A stretch of DNA of 64,000 nt from Antedon mediterranea (GCF_964355755.1 NC_092673.1:21891001-21955000); one strand, 5' to 3'. Positions 12,671 to 24,865 are shown, counted from the first letter of the stretch. Translations and numbers: made by a program. The notes: generated by a model from the letters alone, not told the origin.

Positions 12671-12850
12671 CAGGCAACTTGGACAGTACATGTCAGCCCT
12701 AGGCCTAGATGAAGCGGCTATCGATCAGACAACTTGGACAGTACATGTCAGCCCCTAGGCCTAGATGAAGAGGCTATAACGATCAGGCAACTTGGGCAGT
12801 AGGCCTACATGTCAACTCCTAGACCTAGATGAAGCGGCTAACGATAAATG
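12671..12850. repeat. About 57-bp tandem repeat, three units, overlapping a 3' coding end
   Basis: CAACTTGGACAGTACATGTC and CTAGGCCTAGATGAAGCGGC recur three times (about 12675, 12729, 12787). On the minus strand the rightmost unit contains the last codons and stop of the secreted-protein gene; the other two units lie in its presumed 3' UTR. Confidence 0.82.
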
Positions 12851-14979
12851 ATAATGCCAATACTACCAAGCTTATTTGTGATACGAAACCTGCAAAATAT
12901 AATAAAAAAGATTATAAATCAACGAATAAATTATCATAGGTAATTAAACAAACAACCTCCATATCCTTTTTTATAAAAAATATTCCTTCATCTGAATTTT
13001 TTAATAATGTTTAAACAATTTTAATTTCTTTCCAGGTTTAATACCAATGTTTTTTTCGAAAAACGTTCGTCTTCACGTTAATGAAATGAGACACTTAAAT
13101 GGTTTTTTTTTTTTTCAATTCATTCAACATTTATTTAGAAACAGAAATAAAAGAAGCATACATTTACATTAACTTAAATGGTAACAATAATTTAAGAACT
13201 GTTTCTGGGATCCGAAAAAGAAGTAAAAAAACTTGTCTAATATATCAACCCTTAAACAAAAGCAAAAAAGCAACTGCATGACAAATCATTAGCTTACCTC
13301 GACACTTAAGATTTCCAGTTTTACTGTCAGAAAGGTCTCCTAATTCTACGCAATAGTGGTTGTTGGTTGTTACCGCATCAGTATTATTAGAGTTTTCGTT
13401 CGTAATCACCACACACGTATATTCAAAGTCGTAACAGTCAGCGTTGGCCTCTGGTACATTGATGACGGATACGACCCCTGTAACGCTGATGCTACCTCCT
13501 GCACTTATTCCTGCGTCCGTATTGTTAGCATCCGATAGATCAGTTACAAATTCTAACGTAGTAGCGTCGTCTGCTGTCGGGTCGTCTGATCCACTTAATA
13601 CAATTTTAAAACTCCAGTTGTCGCCAGATGATGCCTCTTCTATATCCGTCCCACCATCATTTGTGATCTGGATGGTGTAAGTTACGTATTCGTCAGCATC
13701 AACGTAGAAGTCAAGATCAGAGGAAGGGTTGGTGATCGTTAAACCGACAGCCTTTGTATCTAAAGAAAAACAAATAGGATAACCATCATCTCAAATCACA
13801 TTGTAGTTAAGCGTGGTTCTCACTAGCGACGCAACGCAAGGATGTAACGCAACGCAAGTGAATTGACCAATCACAAGCGATGGCTTATTCGCTTGTGATT
13901 GCTAACTGTCTATAACTTCGCTTGTCATTGGTTAAAACGCTTGCGTTGCGTTTACGTCCTTGCGTTACGTTCTAGTGGGAACCAAGCTTTAGGCCTACTG
14001 CAGTCTATAGAAAAATAGTCTACAGAAAATCTAACTTGCTAACACATTAAACTTACCGCTGGGTGCTGGAGTAGTTATAACAGTCCTCATCTCTGTTGTA
14101 GGTCCTGTAGTGATAGCGTCTGTCGAACCTGTAGTGATCGCGTCTGTCGAACCTGTAGTGATCGCGTCTGTCGGACCTGTGGTGATCGCGTCTGTCGGCC
14201 CTGTAGTAACGACGCCTGGAGTAGCATCGGTTGTTAGACTCGTAGTAATAGCATCTGTCGGATCTGTAGTAATAGCATCTGTCAGACCCGTAGTAATAGC
14301 ATCTGTGGTAGACATCTCTGTAGTGGACATCTCTGTAGTGGACATCTCTGTAGTGGACATCTCTGTAGTGGACATCTCTGTAGTGGACATCTCTGTCATC
14401 GTCTGCCCACAAACTTAAAACAAATATACACATGATTATAGGCCTATGTATGATATTTAAGGTTATAATAGGTAAGTATGCCTAGGCCATAATAGGTCAT
14501 GGTATCAAACTTCTATGATTATAAAGTTATGTAGGATACGTTTTGCATGCTAAATACAACAATAATTGAGTAAAACAAAAGCTAAAAAGGTTAATTTATA
14601 TACACAGGTGACACAACGGTTATAAACTGCATTATGATATACAATAGCCTACAAAAAATACATTAGTATCATACACTTCATGATAAACAACATTCTACTT
14701 CATAATCGAATAAATTATCCGAACATTTTTATATTTATATTATAATATATTACATTTTAACTCAATATTTTTATTTACATTCTTTATTTTAGATTACTAA
14801 GAGACTAATTGATTTCGAAATGTTTAGCAACTTTTTATTTACAATTAAACGGAACTCTGAGTCATAGACTATTATAGTGAACTATATGCTTTAACAGGTT
14901 GTCATTCTAATTGTCACTTACCTTGGGTCACACATGTGACGAAAAGAATCAAATTTACTATAATTAAATCGCAATTCAT
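12825..14979 (-). CDS. Small secreted, probably GPI-anchored, Thr-rich repeat protein
   Basis: Four exons join in perfect phase: 14922-14979, 14057-14413, 13298-13759 and 12825-12889, giving 313 residues. Residues 1-19 (MNCDLIIVNLILFVTCVTQ) are a signal peptide. Next come six copies of TEMST and then about ten degenerate copies of DAITTGPT, a mucin-like O-glycosylation region. After PAPSD comes a domain of about 150 residues, predicted beta-rich (YVTYTIQITNDGGTDIEEA), with four Cys. The last exon gives LVVLALSFIV followed by SRFI and stop, a hydrophobic tail typical of GPI-anchor signals. Donors at 14921, 14056 and 13297 read GTAAG. The acceptor AG lies directly before the ATG, so a 5' UTR exon upstream is likely. 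I do not recognise the domain; a CARDB/DUF11-like beta sandwich is a guess. Gene structure is well supported by phase; function is not. Confidence 0.8.
13809..13990. repeat. MITE family D, palindromic, intronic
   Basis: Left arm AAGCGTGGTTCTCACTAGCG, right arm ending CTAGTGGGAACCAAGCTT; CGCAACGCAAG blocks appear inverted in both arms. It sits in the second intron of the secreted-protein gene. A relative lies at 32085-32240. Confidence 0.85.
14105..14400 (-). repeat. Two coding minisatellites: 24-bp and 15-bp units
   Basis: Unit of 24 bp (GTAGTGATCGCGTCTGTCGG plus four bases on the plus strand) at about 14105-14300, then six 15-bp units GTAGTGGACATCTCT at about 14308-14397. On the minus strand they encode DAITTGPT-type octapeptides and TEMST pentapeptides. 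Both periods are multiples of three. For that reason the opposite strand also has an open frame of 102 codons here, which I regard as a shadow. Confidence 0.92.
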
Positions 14980-15558
14980 CTAAAAAGAAAGAAAGAAACT
15001 AATGATTAAAAAACGTATACATTAAAGATAAGTAAACAGTTTTAAATGACGTAATGAGAATAAAATACAATAAAAAAAATACGACACTACCGTGGCAAGA
15101 ATGTATTGGAGAAATTTCACGCGAATCGCAATTCTTAAAACTCGACTCTTCGTAAATAATTCGCAGTAAAGACTGTATGATTATCGGAAGCTCTGATTGT
15201 TCTGAGCGACAAACCACATGAATCTTGTTGTTACCACGGTAACATCTTAAGATTGTGTCAACGACGTTCATTGGCTATGAGATACAACATAGCAGGTTAT
15301 TTGTGGATTTAGTTGATCCGGTATGAGATTAAGAACGCGCTACATAAAGTTGAAAATAATTATCTCTACGAATGTAAATATTCACAATCTATGGTTATCG
15401 TCCAGTTACTTCATAGTACTTTAACCAATATTACAGCGGAGAACGCGGCACTAGATTATATTATTATTACACTGTAAAGATAGTGTTTAGATCTTAAACA
15501 TCTATTTTGTACCACATTTTCTACACATTTCTTTGAAACACGTAGTTACATATTGTTT

Positions 15559-15620
15559 AGCATGTAGATATAAACACGTTTAGGTTTTAAAAAACCTAAA
15601 CGTGTTTATATCTACATGCT
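15559..15620. repeat. 62-bp near-perfect palindrome
   Basis: AGCATGTAGATATAAACACG is followed by TTTAGGTTTT and then by the exact inverse ending at 15620, with almost no spacer. Such foldbacks can extrude as cruciforms. No TSD is evident. Confidence 0.9.
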
Positions 15621-16479
15621 GTTTTCCTCCACTCGTTAAGCAGTCAACATGTTACTATATTTAAAAAAAAAAATTTTTGTTATTAACATTAACTATTATG
15701 TTCAGTCAACATGTTTAGGTACGTGTTTAGCGTTGCGTGCATATGATTTTACTGTGGCGGAAAAAAGCTCCACACATGAGCTCTACACATGGCAAATAAA
15801 CAAGATATATAACAAAGTATGGCCACGTTATACAATTAATCGTCCTCCAATTATTGTTAACTATGATAATAAATTTATATGATTTGTATGTACCGATTAT
15901 CACCTTTTATATCTTCACAAAAATTACATATATTTCGTTAAAAACAAATTAAAAGTTTTTTGTTTGTTTCGTTCTTTTGATGTGCTGCATACATTTTTTA
16001 ATGTATTTTCATTATTAGAATGCACTACCGATTGGGGTTTGGTAGCAAAAACTAACGACGTGAATGTACAAAGAACAAATCACGTACGTACGCGTCGTGA
16101 TGTTTGCTCTCAAAACCCTTCCCCTCATGCGTCGCGCATGCTACTTGCGATATAGCCCTACCATTTGCGGAGGACCATTTGTCGTATTCGAGTGTACTAC
16201 CGTTGAGTAGTTTTTCCGTTGAGTACTTCTTTAACGGAGTGTTTTGAGCGTTGAGATTGTTCTTAACGAAAAAGCCTTCGTTGTCAGCGTTTTCTATTCG
16301 AATGACTTTCTGTTGAGCACAAATTTACAATTCGAATACAAAAAGTACTCAACGAATCTCTACGTTGACAACGAAAGTTCCCAATCGAATACAACAATTG
16401 TCTACCCCTTTATCGAACAGATGGAAACGGTACAAAAGCTGACTTTTCACACACTATTGTTTGTGGATCATAACAATAG

Positions 16480-16720
16480 CAGTGGCGTATCCAGGATGTT
16501 GAAGTCGGGTGGGGGGGGGGGGGGGAATTGCCAATTTGCTTACAAAATCAATGTCATTACCTGTACTGTCATGCCTAGGCCTACACATCAATATATGTTC
16601 TAGGATTGCATAGTCATGTTGTCTTATATAGGGATAACGATGCAAAATTAAGACCAAATTAAACATTATCTGTACTTTTGTTTGCCGACGGACGTGGCCC
16701 CCACACTGGATACGCCACTG
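16480..16720. mobile_element. hAT-like non-autonomous transposon with 8-bp TSD
   Basis: Terminal inverted repeats CAGTGGCGTATCCAG and CTGGATACGCCACTG, flanked by the perfect direct octamer AACAATAG at 16472-16479 and 16721-16728. An 8-bp duplication and CAGTG ends are hallmarks of hAT elements. The interior has a run of about 15 G and no transposase. Confidence 0.93.
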
Positions 16721-17299
16721 AACAATAGTATAGATTCCTTTGTTTATGAAAAGGATGTTATCAACACATAATAACATTTAGATAAAAAGAATAGAGACCT
16801 CAAGGCCCACTATTACACCTATCAACTGATTTCTCCATGGTTACATGATACGTCACACTCAATATCATAGAAGAGCTTATATAGGCCTATTGTTTTTAAA
16901 TTCACAGTTTCTAACACGAATTTTTTTTGTTATAATTTCTTTTTAAATTTTTTTAAAGAAATAAAACCCACTTATGTGACATATCTATGTTTTTTCATAA
17001 TTTTGTATTAATTTAATTTAAATAATAAAAGGAATCATCTCCTTCTCTACCTATTACCAATTTTACAATGTGTCCATTAATAGATTTGTTCGAGTAAATT
17101 TTTATCGTAAAACGTATTCTTTATTTTTCGAACAAATTGTGGTTAGGATCAGGGGAGAGACAATCAGGATTTACCGAATAAAACGAATTCAAAACGTAAA
17201 TTGTATCTATCTTATCTTGTGCGTTTGTTAGCCTAAAGCATATTATTGAAAATAATTATACAGTATAAAAAATACTTTGCCGAGATATAAAAAGAAGCT

Positions 17300-17530
17300 A
17301 TAAGGTGTTTGTAACCCACGGACATTTAGGCCACTATTGTCAAAGAAACCAAATAATATAGGCATAGGCCTAATGTACCTTAATAAAATAATTTATCATT
17401 GAAGTAAAAACTCAACATAAGGTGTTTGTAACCCATGAACAGTTTGGCCTATCATTGTCAATGAACATAAATAATGGGCCTACTATGTACCTAAATCAAA
17501 TCGTTTATCATTGAATTGAAAATTCAACAG
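17300..17530. repeat. About 117-bp tandem duplication, two units
   Basis: AAGGTGTTTGTAACCCACGG at about 17301 and AAGGTGTTTGTAACCCATGA at about 17418 open two diverged units that both end in ATTGAA followed by AATTCAACA-like sequence. Confidence 0.75.
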
Positions 17531-17889
17531 GAAATAAGTTGATTAAAATTATATCATTGTTTCTTCACAATCTAAAGATTTTGTTAAATTAAAAAAACGA
17601 GCGTTTACGCGTAAATGAAGCTGTGACGCAGGTGACGGTTTATTAATTTACATTTGCAAGCAAATTGTTCATCTGAAAAACATACTTCGTTAATGAATGA
17701 AATGCTTTTCTAAAACATTAGTTTCTACAGTAAATTAATTAAACTTTGTAGGTTATAACGATCTTAAATAGGTAAATCTAACATTCTTAAACGAAATAAA
17801 TCAACGAATAATTTTTCTTTTTCTTTAAATATTAAAGGATAGTTTATGAAATATTTTATTCGTATTTTTTCCTCGAAAGACCAATGATA

Positions 17890-17930
17890 AACATGGAGGA
17901 AATATATATTTATATATATTTCCTCCATGT
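17890..17930. repeat. 41-bp palindrome
   Basis: ACATGGAGGAAATATATA, a short AT centre, then TATATATTTCCTCCATGT. Perfect arms of about 18 bp. Confidence 0.88.
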
Positions 17931-18897
17931 GATAAACAATAGTTTTCTGTTAAATCTAAATACGCTATGTAAATTAATTATATTTTTAATGTAAAATTGC
18001 AATATTTTTACTTACTTTTAATTTAATTTTTGTACGGAGATTTCCACGAATTTCCAAGCAAAAAAATGGCGCAGAGATATTTTGTTAAAACGGTAATGCG
18101 TCGGCGTGAATTCAATTAATGCCAGTTCACTGAAGGCTCACGCTTATTCTATCCATTTATTTCACAATGTTGTTCTGTTACTATGGGTTACTACAGATGC
18201 TGTGGAAATTAAGTATTGACGTCTCCAAAGCAACCGATTTTAAAATCTGCAGTTGAAACAAAAAATTTACATAAGTATTATTATTAGATCTACTCTGAAA
18301 GGGTCTTTAATGCACCATTGGGTTTTAGTGGATGTGTGACGCAAATTACAATTGGATTTACCATGTATTTACGATCTAATTAATCCAGTGAGTAGGCCAC
18401 TGTATCAGGTTGTTGATACACTCCAAAAAAGTGTATGGTACTTCAAGTAGTAGGCCTGGATATAAAGGTATAATAAAGTATACGAAAGTATGTAATAAAA
18501 AAGGTAAAAGAATACAATATATAACATTTTATTTGTACTGCTGACAAGTTATTTACTTAAAAAAGTTACCGTCAAGCCAAGGCGAGGCTAAGTACACACT
18601 GGTAGGTACTGGTACAACGAAAGCATGAAATAAAAATCGTGTTTTCTGAAGTGGTTTTAAAAATGAGTATTGTTTAATGACATTAAATGCAAAATAAATA
18701 AAGATTATGTATAGGTATTGATAATATTAACATTTTGTGTATTCATAATTTTGTTAGACATGAAGTCTCTGTCATGACATCAAATGTAAATATTGAGTTT
18801 TCAATAAAAACAACACAATTAAAATGTGCATGAATACATTCATACTATGAACAAGGCAATATTATGTCGTTTCAATAAATATTGCTGCTACGTTAGC

Positions 18898-19204
18898 GTA
18901 GGGAGTGCGTGTTGCGCAGTGTGTTGGACGTTGGACTACCGATCGTCAGACCTAGGTTCGAATCCAACTCTCGCCGCATTGCTTGTATCCGTAGGCAAGA
19001 TACTTTACTTACGTTGCCTCTCTCCACCTAGGTGTATAAATGGGTACCCAGTTAGATCTAGACACAACTGCGCTGGTTACCGGCTGCATTATGGGAGTAT
19101 GTTTCCATACGTGTTTGATCCCAAAAAATACTGGGGTAATAATGCTTGTAAAGCGCCTTTGAGCATGATTACTCATGAAAAGGGCGCTATATAAATCTGG
19201 TATT
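18898..19204 (+). mobile_element. tRNA-derived SINE, near full length
   Basis: A Pol III A-box-like stretch (TTGCGCAGTGTGTTGG) is followed by the B box GGTTCGAATCC at 18955-18965. The body contains TATAAATGGGTACCCAGTTA. The 3' tail reads AAGCGCCTTTGAGCATGATT, then GGGCGCTATATAAATCTGG and a TATTATTAT run, as in many marine-invertebrate SINEs. A 122-codon ORF across it is fortuitous. Confidence 0.8.
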
Positions 19205-19361
19205 ATTATATTATACGATTCTATTTTAACGTACGATGCTGATGGATTAAAATCCTCAGTTTATTGTGAATTGGATAGATTTGTTTTTGTTGTTTCTATG
19301 GAGCTAAGTTGCACGTAAGAATCATAACAAAAGATTAATTAATCAACAAATACTTGAATAT

Positions 19362-19516
19362 AAGCTCTGTACATCAAACTTTATGTGGAAAAAAAATGTG
19401 ATGTACCATATATGAACATGATGATGTCATATCACTACCATATTTAAGCATATCACTACCATATTTGGGTACATCACACTTTTGTCATACTAGTTTGATA
19501 GTGTAGACAGAATTTA
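19362..19516. repeat. MITE family A copy
   Basis: Left end TAAGCTCTGTACATCAAACT (a few bases lost), internal CATATATGAACATGATGATG, right end ACTAGTTTGATAGTGTAGAC. Confidence 0.82.
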
Positions 19517-21951
19517 GGCTCTTATTTAATTTCTGGAAAATTTCCACGATGCTGTGTGGTGGTTCGACATTTTCCCGAAGACAAGTTTGCCAAATATTAG
19601 TTTGTTCGCAAAAACGAGAGTTGTAGACATGTTTAATAATGCGGATGTCTTATCTAATAATACTATTATTTCATCAAGTCACGCTGTAACCAAGGTGAAA
19701 ATTGAAAATAAATAAAAAATACAAAAGCATCCAAATTGCATAAAGAACCCGGATCTCATAAAAATAATCATTAATTATTTCACTAACAAAGTAAAAATGT
19801 ATCACTGTGACAAAAATAAATTTAGAAAATGTACGGTAGTTCTCCGTAGAAAGTGTGCCTACAAATTGTTCTACAAGCCACTATGGATCAATAGCGAGAA
19901 CTCATGCCTATATAGGATAGTCCTAGACTTAGGACCCATATTAAGGGAAACATTCGGGACCCGGAATAAAGCCTCTTATTTAAAAGATGTTTACCCTGAA
20001 TAGGGTCGTCGTAAGAATAAACAAATAATTATGATTTCCACTCTTTCGGTTCACAGGACGGTCACTTAATAATATAATAAGTGTGTCCCTTAAAGGCCAG
20101 GTACGGGCAAAAAATTCTATTGATTATACATTAAAATAATTATCGATCTCTAGTTTCCCCTATGTTTCATAATTTTTGGGATTTTATTCATTTGTGTTAC
20201 ACAAGCTTGTTAAAAATAAGCACTTTCTTATCAGTGGGGGGATAGTTCAAATTACACAGCAAATCATTCTTTTGTACACAAATGTTGTAAATAGAGAGGC
20301 ATTTTTTAAAAATGATTAAAAATAAACGGTGAGGTAAAAAATGTTATCAGATGACTAAATATACGTTTATTTTCATGCTATAACAAAAATTATCCACCGT
20401 ATATCCACCATGTTATTACATTAGGTTAAACTATACCTTCTTCCTGGTTTTTATGCTAAATTTTGTATTTGAACATTTTAAGGGAGGAATTAGGCCTAAT
20501 GTTTTTTCGTCTTGATTTCTATTACAAATATTTGATTTTTGTACAATTAACTAGATATTATATTTAAAATTCAAGCTTGTACCTGAGCTTTAAAGACTGT
20601 ATGTTGCAAACCAATAGGCCTAAGTAAGGATAAATTCTGTTTCAAAGTTGCCAGGTTAAGAATACATCACAAAACAACAACAACAATATGTAACCAAGAA
20701 GTTGATGCCAAAATCGATCACTATTGTCTGTCTAAGTGAAATATCCTTCTTATTCATACTGTTTTTATTCAATCGATTATCAAGTGAATACTTAAAACGT
20801 TTTTATCTCTCATGGCGGCTGGCCGGCCAAACACTATTATTATCATTATTTTACATTATTCCGAGACAAGATTCACGCTGTTCTTCAATGTTTATGGGGG
20901 ATTTATGGTTATTATCTTCAGTTTAACAACTCTACATCTGATTTCATCAGTGTATAGGCTAAGAATATCTCAAAATATATATTTTAATTATGATAATAAA
21001 TAGCACGACTAGATTTAGAAACAAATTGTTGTTGTGGACAGAGGAACGGACATCGCCGTTTGGTGGCATCATTCGAAGGAAACCTTGGGGAAAAAAAATT
21101 GTGGTATGTGTCGTCCACATCTGTGCTGCGCAGTTAATTGGCTGCAAAGTCGCAGATTATTCCTCCTATTTAGGCCTACATTTACATTACATGCTTGGAT
21201 TGTATGTTTCAAGAGGAACAAGTTGAATAATACATTTCTTGCAAAAATATTAAACAGAATGATTCAATACATTGGAGAATATAAAATGCATTTACATTGT
21301 ACATTTATCAGTATGGCAATAATGACCTTCATATTTAAATCCCGATTGTCCAGAGTTTGATGGAGTTATCGATTTAAAACAATTTCAACCTAGAATGTAA
21401 TTGAGTAAACAGATACATGACACCCCTGCCTGTAGTGGGGATCACCCAGAGCAGCTCCGTTGCATCCAAGAAACCCGGCCTATTGGATCTGCCTACAAAC
21501 GTACGACGTAACATGGTGGTTATTTAAATACGGACATCAATGGTTCGACCTTTAAGAATATCCCGAGAAGTAGGGCGCGCCAGAAGTAGCTTATACCAAT
21601 TTAAAGCTGAGAATCATCGACACGTTTGTTGTTGTTGTTGTGTTTAGTTGAAAACAATACATCACAATAATAGATATATGGATTGGAATCGATATCAAGT
21701 AGATACCAGAAACGCGTTTCAATGGATAAAGGAACGCAAGTGGAACACGCAATCGGAACTAAATTAACTTTGAATGCGTTCTAGGATATTAACGAAACAG
21801 ATATTAATATTATTGGTAAAAGTAAAAAGGAGACACTCACAATTATTTATACTTGGTTGAACTAATGGAACGCGTTACAATGGGAACAGGTTCACGCAAA
21901 CAGCCAAACAAAGCAATTATCTAAGTTTGATGATGTTTTGTACAACGGATC

Positions 21952-22272
21952 ATGTCAAGAACTAGAAGACAAAAGACGGCATCAACAAATTATGCCATAA
22001 TGGCTGAAGCCAAAACAGATTCTGATTGCGCTGATGAATATAAAAGTACTTCGAATGTCTCCCGACTAAGTAGAACAAACTTAAAAGTTTTTGACAATTA
22101 CTATGGTAACAAGGATGACAAGGTTTATCGAGATAAACAGGGGTGGATACGGAACTGGTTAGAGGAATTAAGAGAGAGAAGAGAAGCAAATAAATTTAAA
22201 CAGGCGCGAAAGTTATACCATTTACCTCCCGTTGACGGAGGTGGGGCAACAAGGAATGTATGGACAAAGTGA
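21952..22272 (+). CDS. Unrecognised single-exon protein of 106 aa
   Basis: An open frame from ATG at 21952 to TGA. The protein is hydrophilic and charged: a Ser/Thr-rich N-terminus, then NLKVFDNYYGNKDDKVYRDK, then a likely amphipathic helix (WIRNWLEELRERREANKFKQ), then a short tail with HLPPVDGGGATR. Unlike most nearby ORFs, it has ordinary coding composition and a plausible helix. Two short upstream ATG frames (from 21678 and 21865) end before it. No family is recognised; a lineage-restricted gene, or an exon of a longer gene, is possible. No signal peptide or membrane segment. Confidence 0.5.
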   Translation: MSRTRRQKTASTNYAIMAEAKTDSDCADEYKSTSNVSRLSRTNLKVFDNYYGNKDDKVYRDKQGWIRNWLEELRERREANKFKQARKLYHLPPVDGGGATRNVWTK

Positions 22273-23432
22273 TACCGACATGCAAGGTGGGAAAACGCGG
22301 TTGAAAGCATGGCAGACTGTATAAGAAATACAACAAGAACACTATAGCCTACTAGTAGACACTTTTAAACACGATGAAATATCATTGTGCCGTCTGTGTT
22401 AAATATGAATAATTAGGAGATATTTATTACAAGGCAATTTCAATTTCCATCAATCACCGAAGTGAATATTAAATTATAGGCCTATTAAATCTATAAGAAA
22501 GGCCTTGATCGCCACACAATGTTAGTGTTCTTTCCTTTTGTTAAGACATAATGCGAGAGATTGCCATAATTTTTCATAATCAATGATCACAACACGTATG
22601 ACAAGACAAAATACGAAAAGTGCATAAACAGTAGACCTTCGCTTCCTATATAATGTTATTGTTATTGCATCATTTATAATCTTTAACATTCATTAGAAAG
22701 GGCGTTATCAATATCACATGCTTTAGAATGATAGAAAAAAACTCTTTTGTCGCCAACTGGTGGATAAGAGATCGGAGAGGGCGAGAGATAAGAATATAAA
22801 AATGTTCCGTTCTTAATGATGTAGCCCTCTATAGTTGAGGTAAAGCTTGTTCTGTCTTTGACTAAAGATATAATATACTACTACTACTAGTAATAAGGGT
22901 GTCAGCCATATATTTGTACTGTACTTCAAAAATTACACTCCAGTAAATATATTTGTTGGTAATACACAAATTGCTATGACTTTATTTCTACATTTTATTA
23001 ATGATTATCACCATTATTTATAGGTAAATGTAGTTACTGCAGTACTGTGGTCCCGACTGCAGTATAACACGATACCAAGCAAATAAAACATAATTAAAAA
23101 CAGTTCATCAGTTTTAATGATCACTTCAGTTCGTCGATTGGTCAAAAGTTTACTCATATCGATCCAATGCGCACACTGCATGCGCATGCTATTCTTTTTT
23201 TAAACGAGAAATGAATAGCGCCCCCAATGTTTAGTAAAGCTCCAGAACAACATTACAGATCACTCTAAAACTTAGTACGAAAACTTTCTCTCTATAGCTT
23301 TGTTCACCTATTACCTATGCATGCCATGTTTCAGAGCCGTCAGACGACGCGTAAAGAACTAGTAGCTTGAAAGTTGGCTCAATAGTGTCCAGATGGAAGA
23401 AGAAGAAGAGTAAGAGAAGATGAGTCCCAGTC

Positions 23433-23558
23433 CTGTGATGTGCCCATAATAATGGACTTGATGATGTCATACACTACCGTATTTGGGCATATTTCACCAC
23501 CATATTTGGGCACATCACACTTTTTTGTCAAACTAGTTTGATGGTGTAGACAGAGCTA
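23433..23558. repeat. MITE family A, 5'-truncated copy
   Basis: Starts within GTGATGTGCCCATAATAATG and ends AACTAGTTTGATGGTGTAGA followed by CAGAGCT. Confidence 0.78.
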
Positions 23559-24607
23559 AAGAGAGAGTACAGTATATGAATATATTTTTTACTAAAACAA
23601 TAAAATATTTGATGATGTTTACAGTACCAGCTCCGATTGGAGAGCGCTCGCTTAGCTTGTGAGAGAATCATCGCCCGGGGTTTCCAATAATTTAGGTCAA
23701 AGTTTATTACTGATAGTGATACTGTTATTTTTTTCCTGAGATTTCTTTATATTTTTTCGTTTATTCGGTAATTTTTTAATACAAAACTCATTTTTAGTGT
23801 TATATTATAGCACACTATTAAAACTAATCTGGGTTCCAGACGGAGTTTTGTCTTAATATTAGTAAAAAGATAAATATTTTGGCACATATGGCGTTTTAGA
23901 CGTATACTACTTGATTTTGGATACTACTGTATTTTCAGACAAAAATCGCGGTCGAAATAAAAACAAATAAATAAAAAAGACAATACAGACTTGAAGCAAG
24001 TCTATAAAACATGCAATTGAAAATACTATAGGCCTATATTCTATACAGAATTAGTGGCATTGGAAGAAAAAACAAATAATACAAACTAACAATAACATGC
24101 ACAAAAATTAATAATATAGTTTATTAATTCACAATTATTTTTGTAGTTTTTAAAAGTTAATTCATATCATTAATTATTATTAATACTAAATACTGTACAA
24201 ATATTGCATATTAATTAATTAAAATATTTAAAAACAATTATCTCATGACATGACATACATACTAAATAGAAAAGGTCTTTGGTCTTACATACATTGTATT
24301 TATTCCTATCCGTATCCGTGATATACAAAAAGGGATCAGCACCGAGGAGAGACAATAGCTGTTGAAAAAAACTATCGCCAAAAACTGTTTCTTCAACTCA
24401 GGACAATCAAACATTGCAAGCTAAAATATTTCTGGGGAGAATTTATATTTTTATACAAATTGTTACAAACAATATTAACATGTCATACAATTATAACAGG
24501 CTTAATTATTCGTATTTGATTTCCTTTGTGGGCTTGTTCCACTTTTATTGTATAATATAATACCTATTACCTAGTATAAATCCAAAAGTTTATTTGAAAA
24601 AAATTTT

Positions 24608-24865
24608 ATAGATATTTCACTGATGATACTGTAGTAAAATTTAATAATAACATAATTATTATGTCTTATATATGGAGAGAGCAGGTTCTGGAATTTTTCC
24701 TTTTAATCAATCTTTTAATTTAATTAATTTTTGTAATTAATCATAATATTTGATTTGCTTATTAAAATGTTTTACTGATGATGTACCAATAAAGTTATAA
24801 ATTCATAATCATAATGTCTCATATATAGAGAGCAGGTACCGGAATTTTGTTAACCTTTTATTAAT
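24608..24865. repeat. Duplicated block, two diverged copies
   Basis: Both copies carry TGATGAT, a TAATAAC/ATAATCATAAT stretch, TGTCTTATATATGGAGAGAG or TGTCTCATATATAGAGAGCA, and GCAGGT(T/A)C(T/C)GGAATTTT. Confidence 0.6.

Larger units (their letters stand above)
6823..12824. other. Intergenic region between SLU7 and the secreted-protein gene
   Basis: About 6 kb without an exon that I can support. It holds MITE copies (7400-7718, 7732-8149, 8997-9132), a SINE fragment near 8600, a GC-rich patch with a good donor near 9700-9820, a 67-bp tandem pair at 10165 and a short microsatellite. The longest open frames (60-86 codons) look random in composition. An AATAAA at 7025-7030 is one possible SLU7 polyadenylation signal. 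Confidence 0.6.
14980..21951. other. Intergenic region upstream of the secreted-protein gene
   Basis: No exon that I can support. The 5' UTR and promoter of the minus-strand secreted-protein gene should lie in its first few hundred bases; a CCAAT motif (read ATTGG on plus) is near 15271. The region also holds two hairpins, a hAT-like MITE with target duplication, a tandem pair, a SINE and a family A MITE. Several ORFs of 60-119 codons have unstructured composition. From 21400 the base composition rises in GC (including GGGCGCGCC), which may be the promoter of the ORF at 21952. Confidence 0.55.

Noticed and set aside
14110-14418. 102-codon plus-strand ORF (ASVEPVVI repeats)
   Set aside because: Antisense shadow of the in-phase coding minisatellite of the minus-strand secreted-protein gene.
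16244-16603. 119-codon ORF ending in a poly-Gly run
   Set aside because: It runs into the hAT-like MITE and its G homopolymer; the upstream part has no recognisable domain and contains inverted pieces.
18826-19194. 122-codon ORF with several Cys
   Set aside because: It lies across a tRNA-derived SINE with A and B boxes.
21034-21360. 108-codon ORF with CxxC-like residues
   Set aside because: Composition is irregular, no domain recognised, and overlapping frames are equally open.
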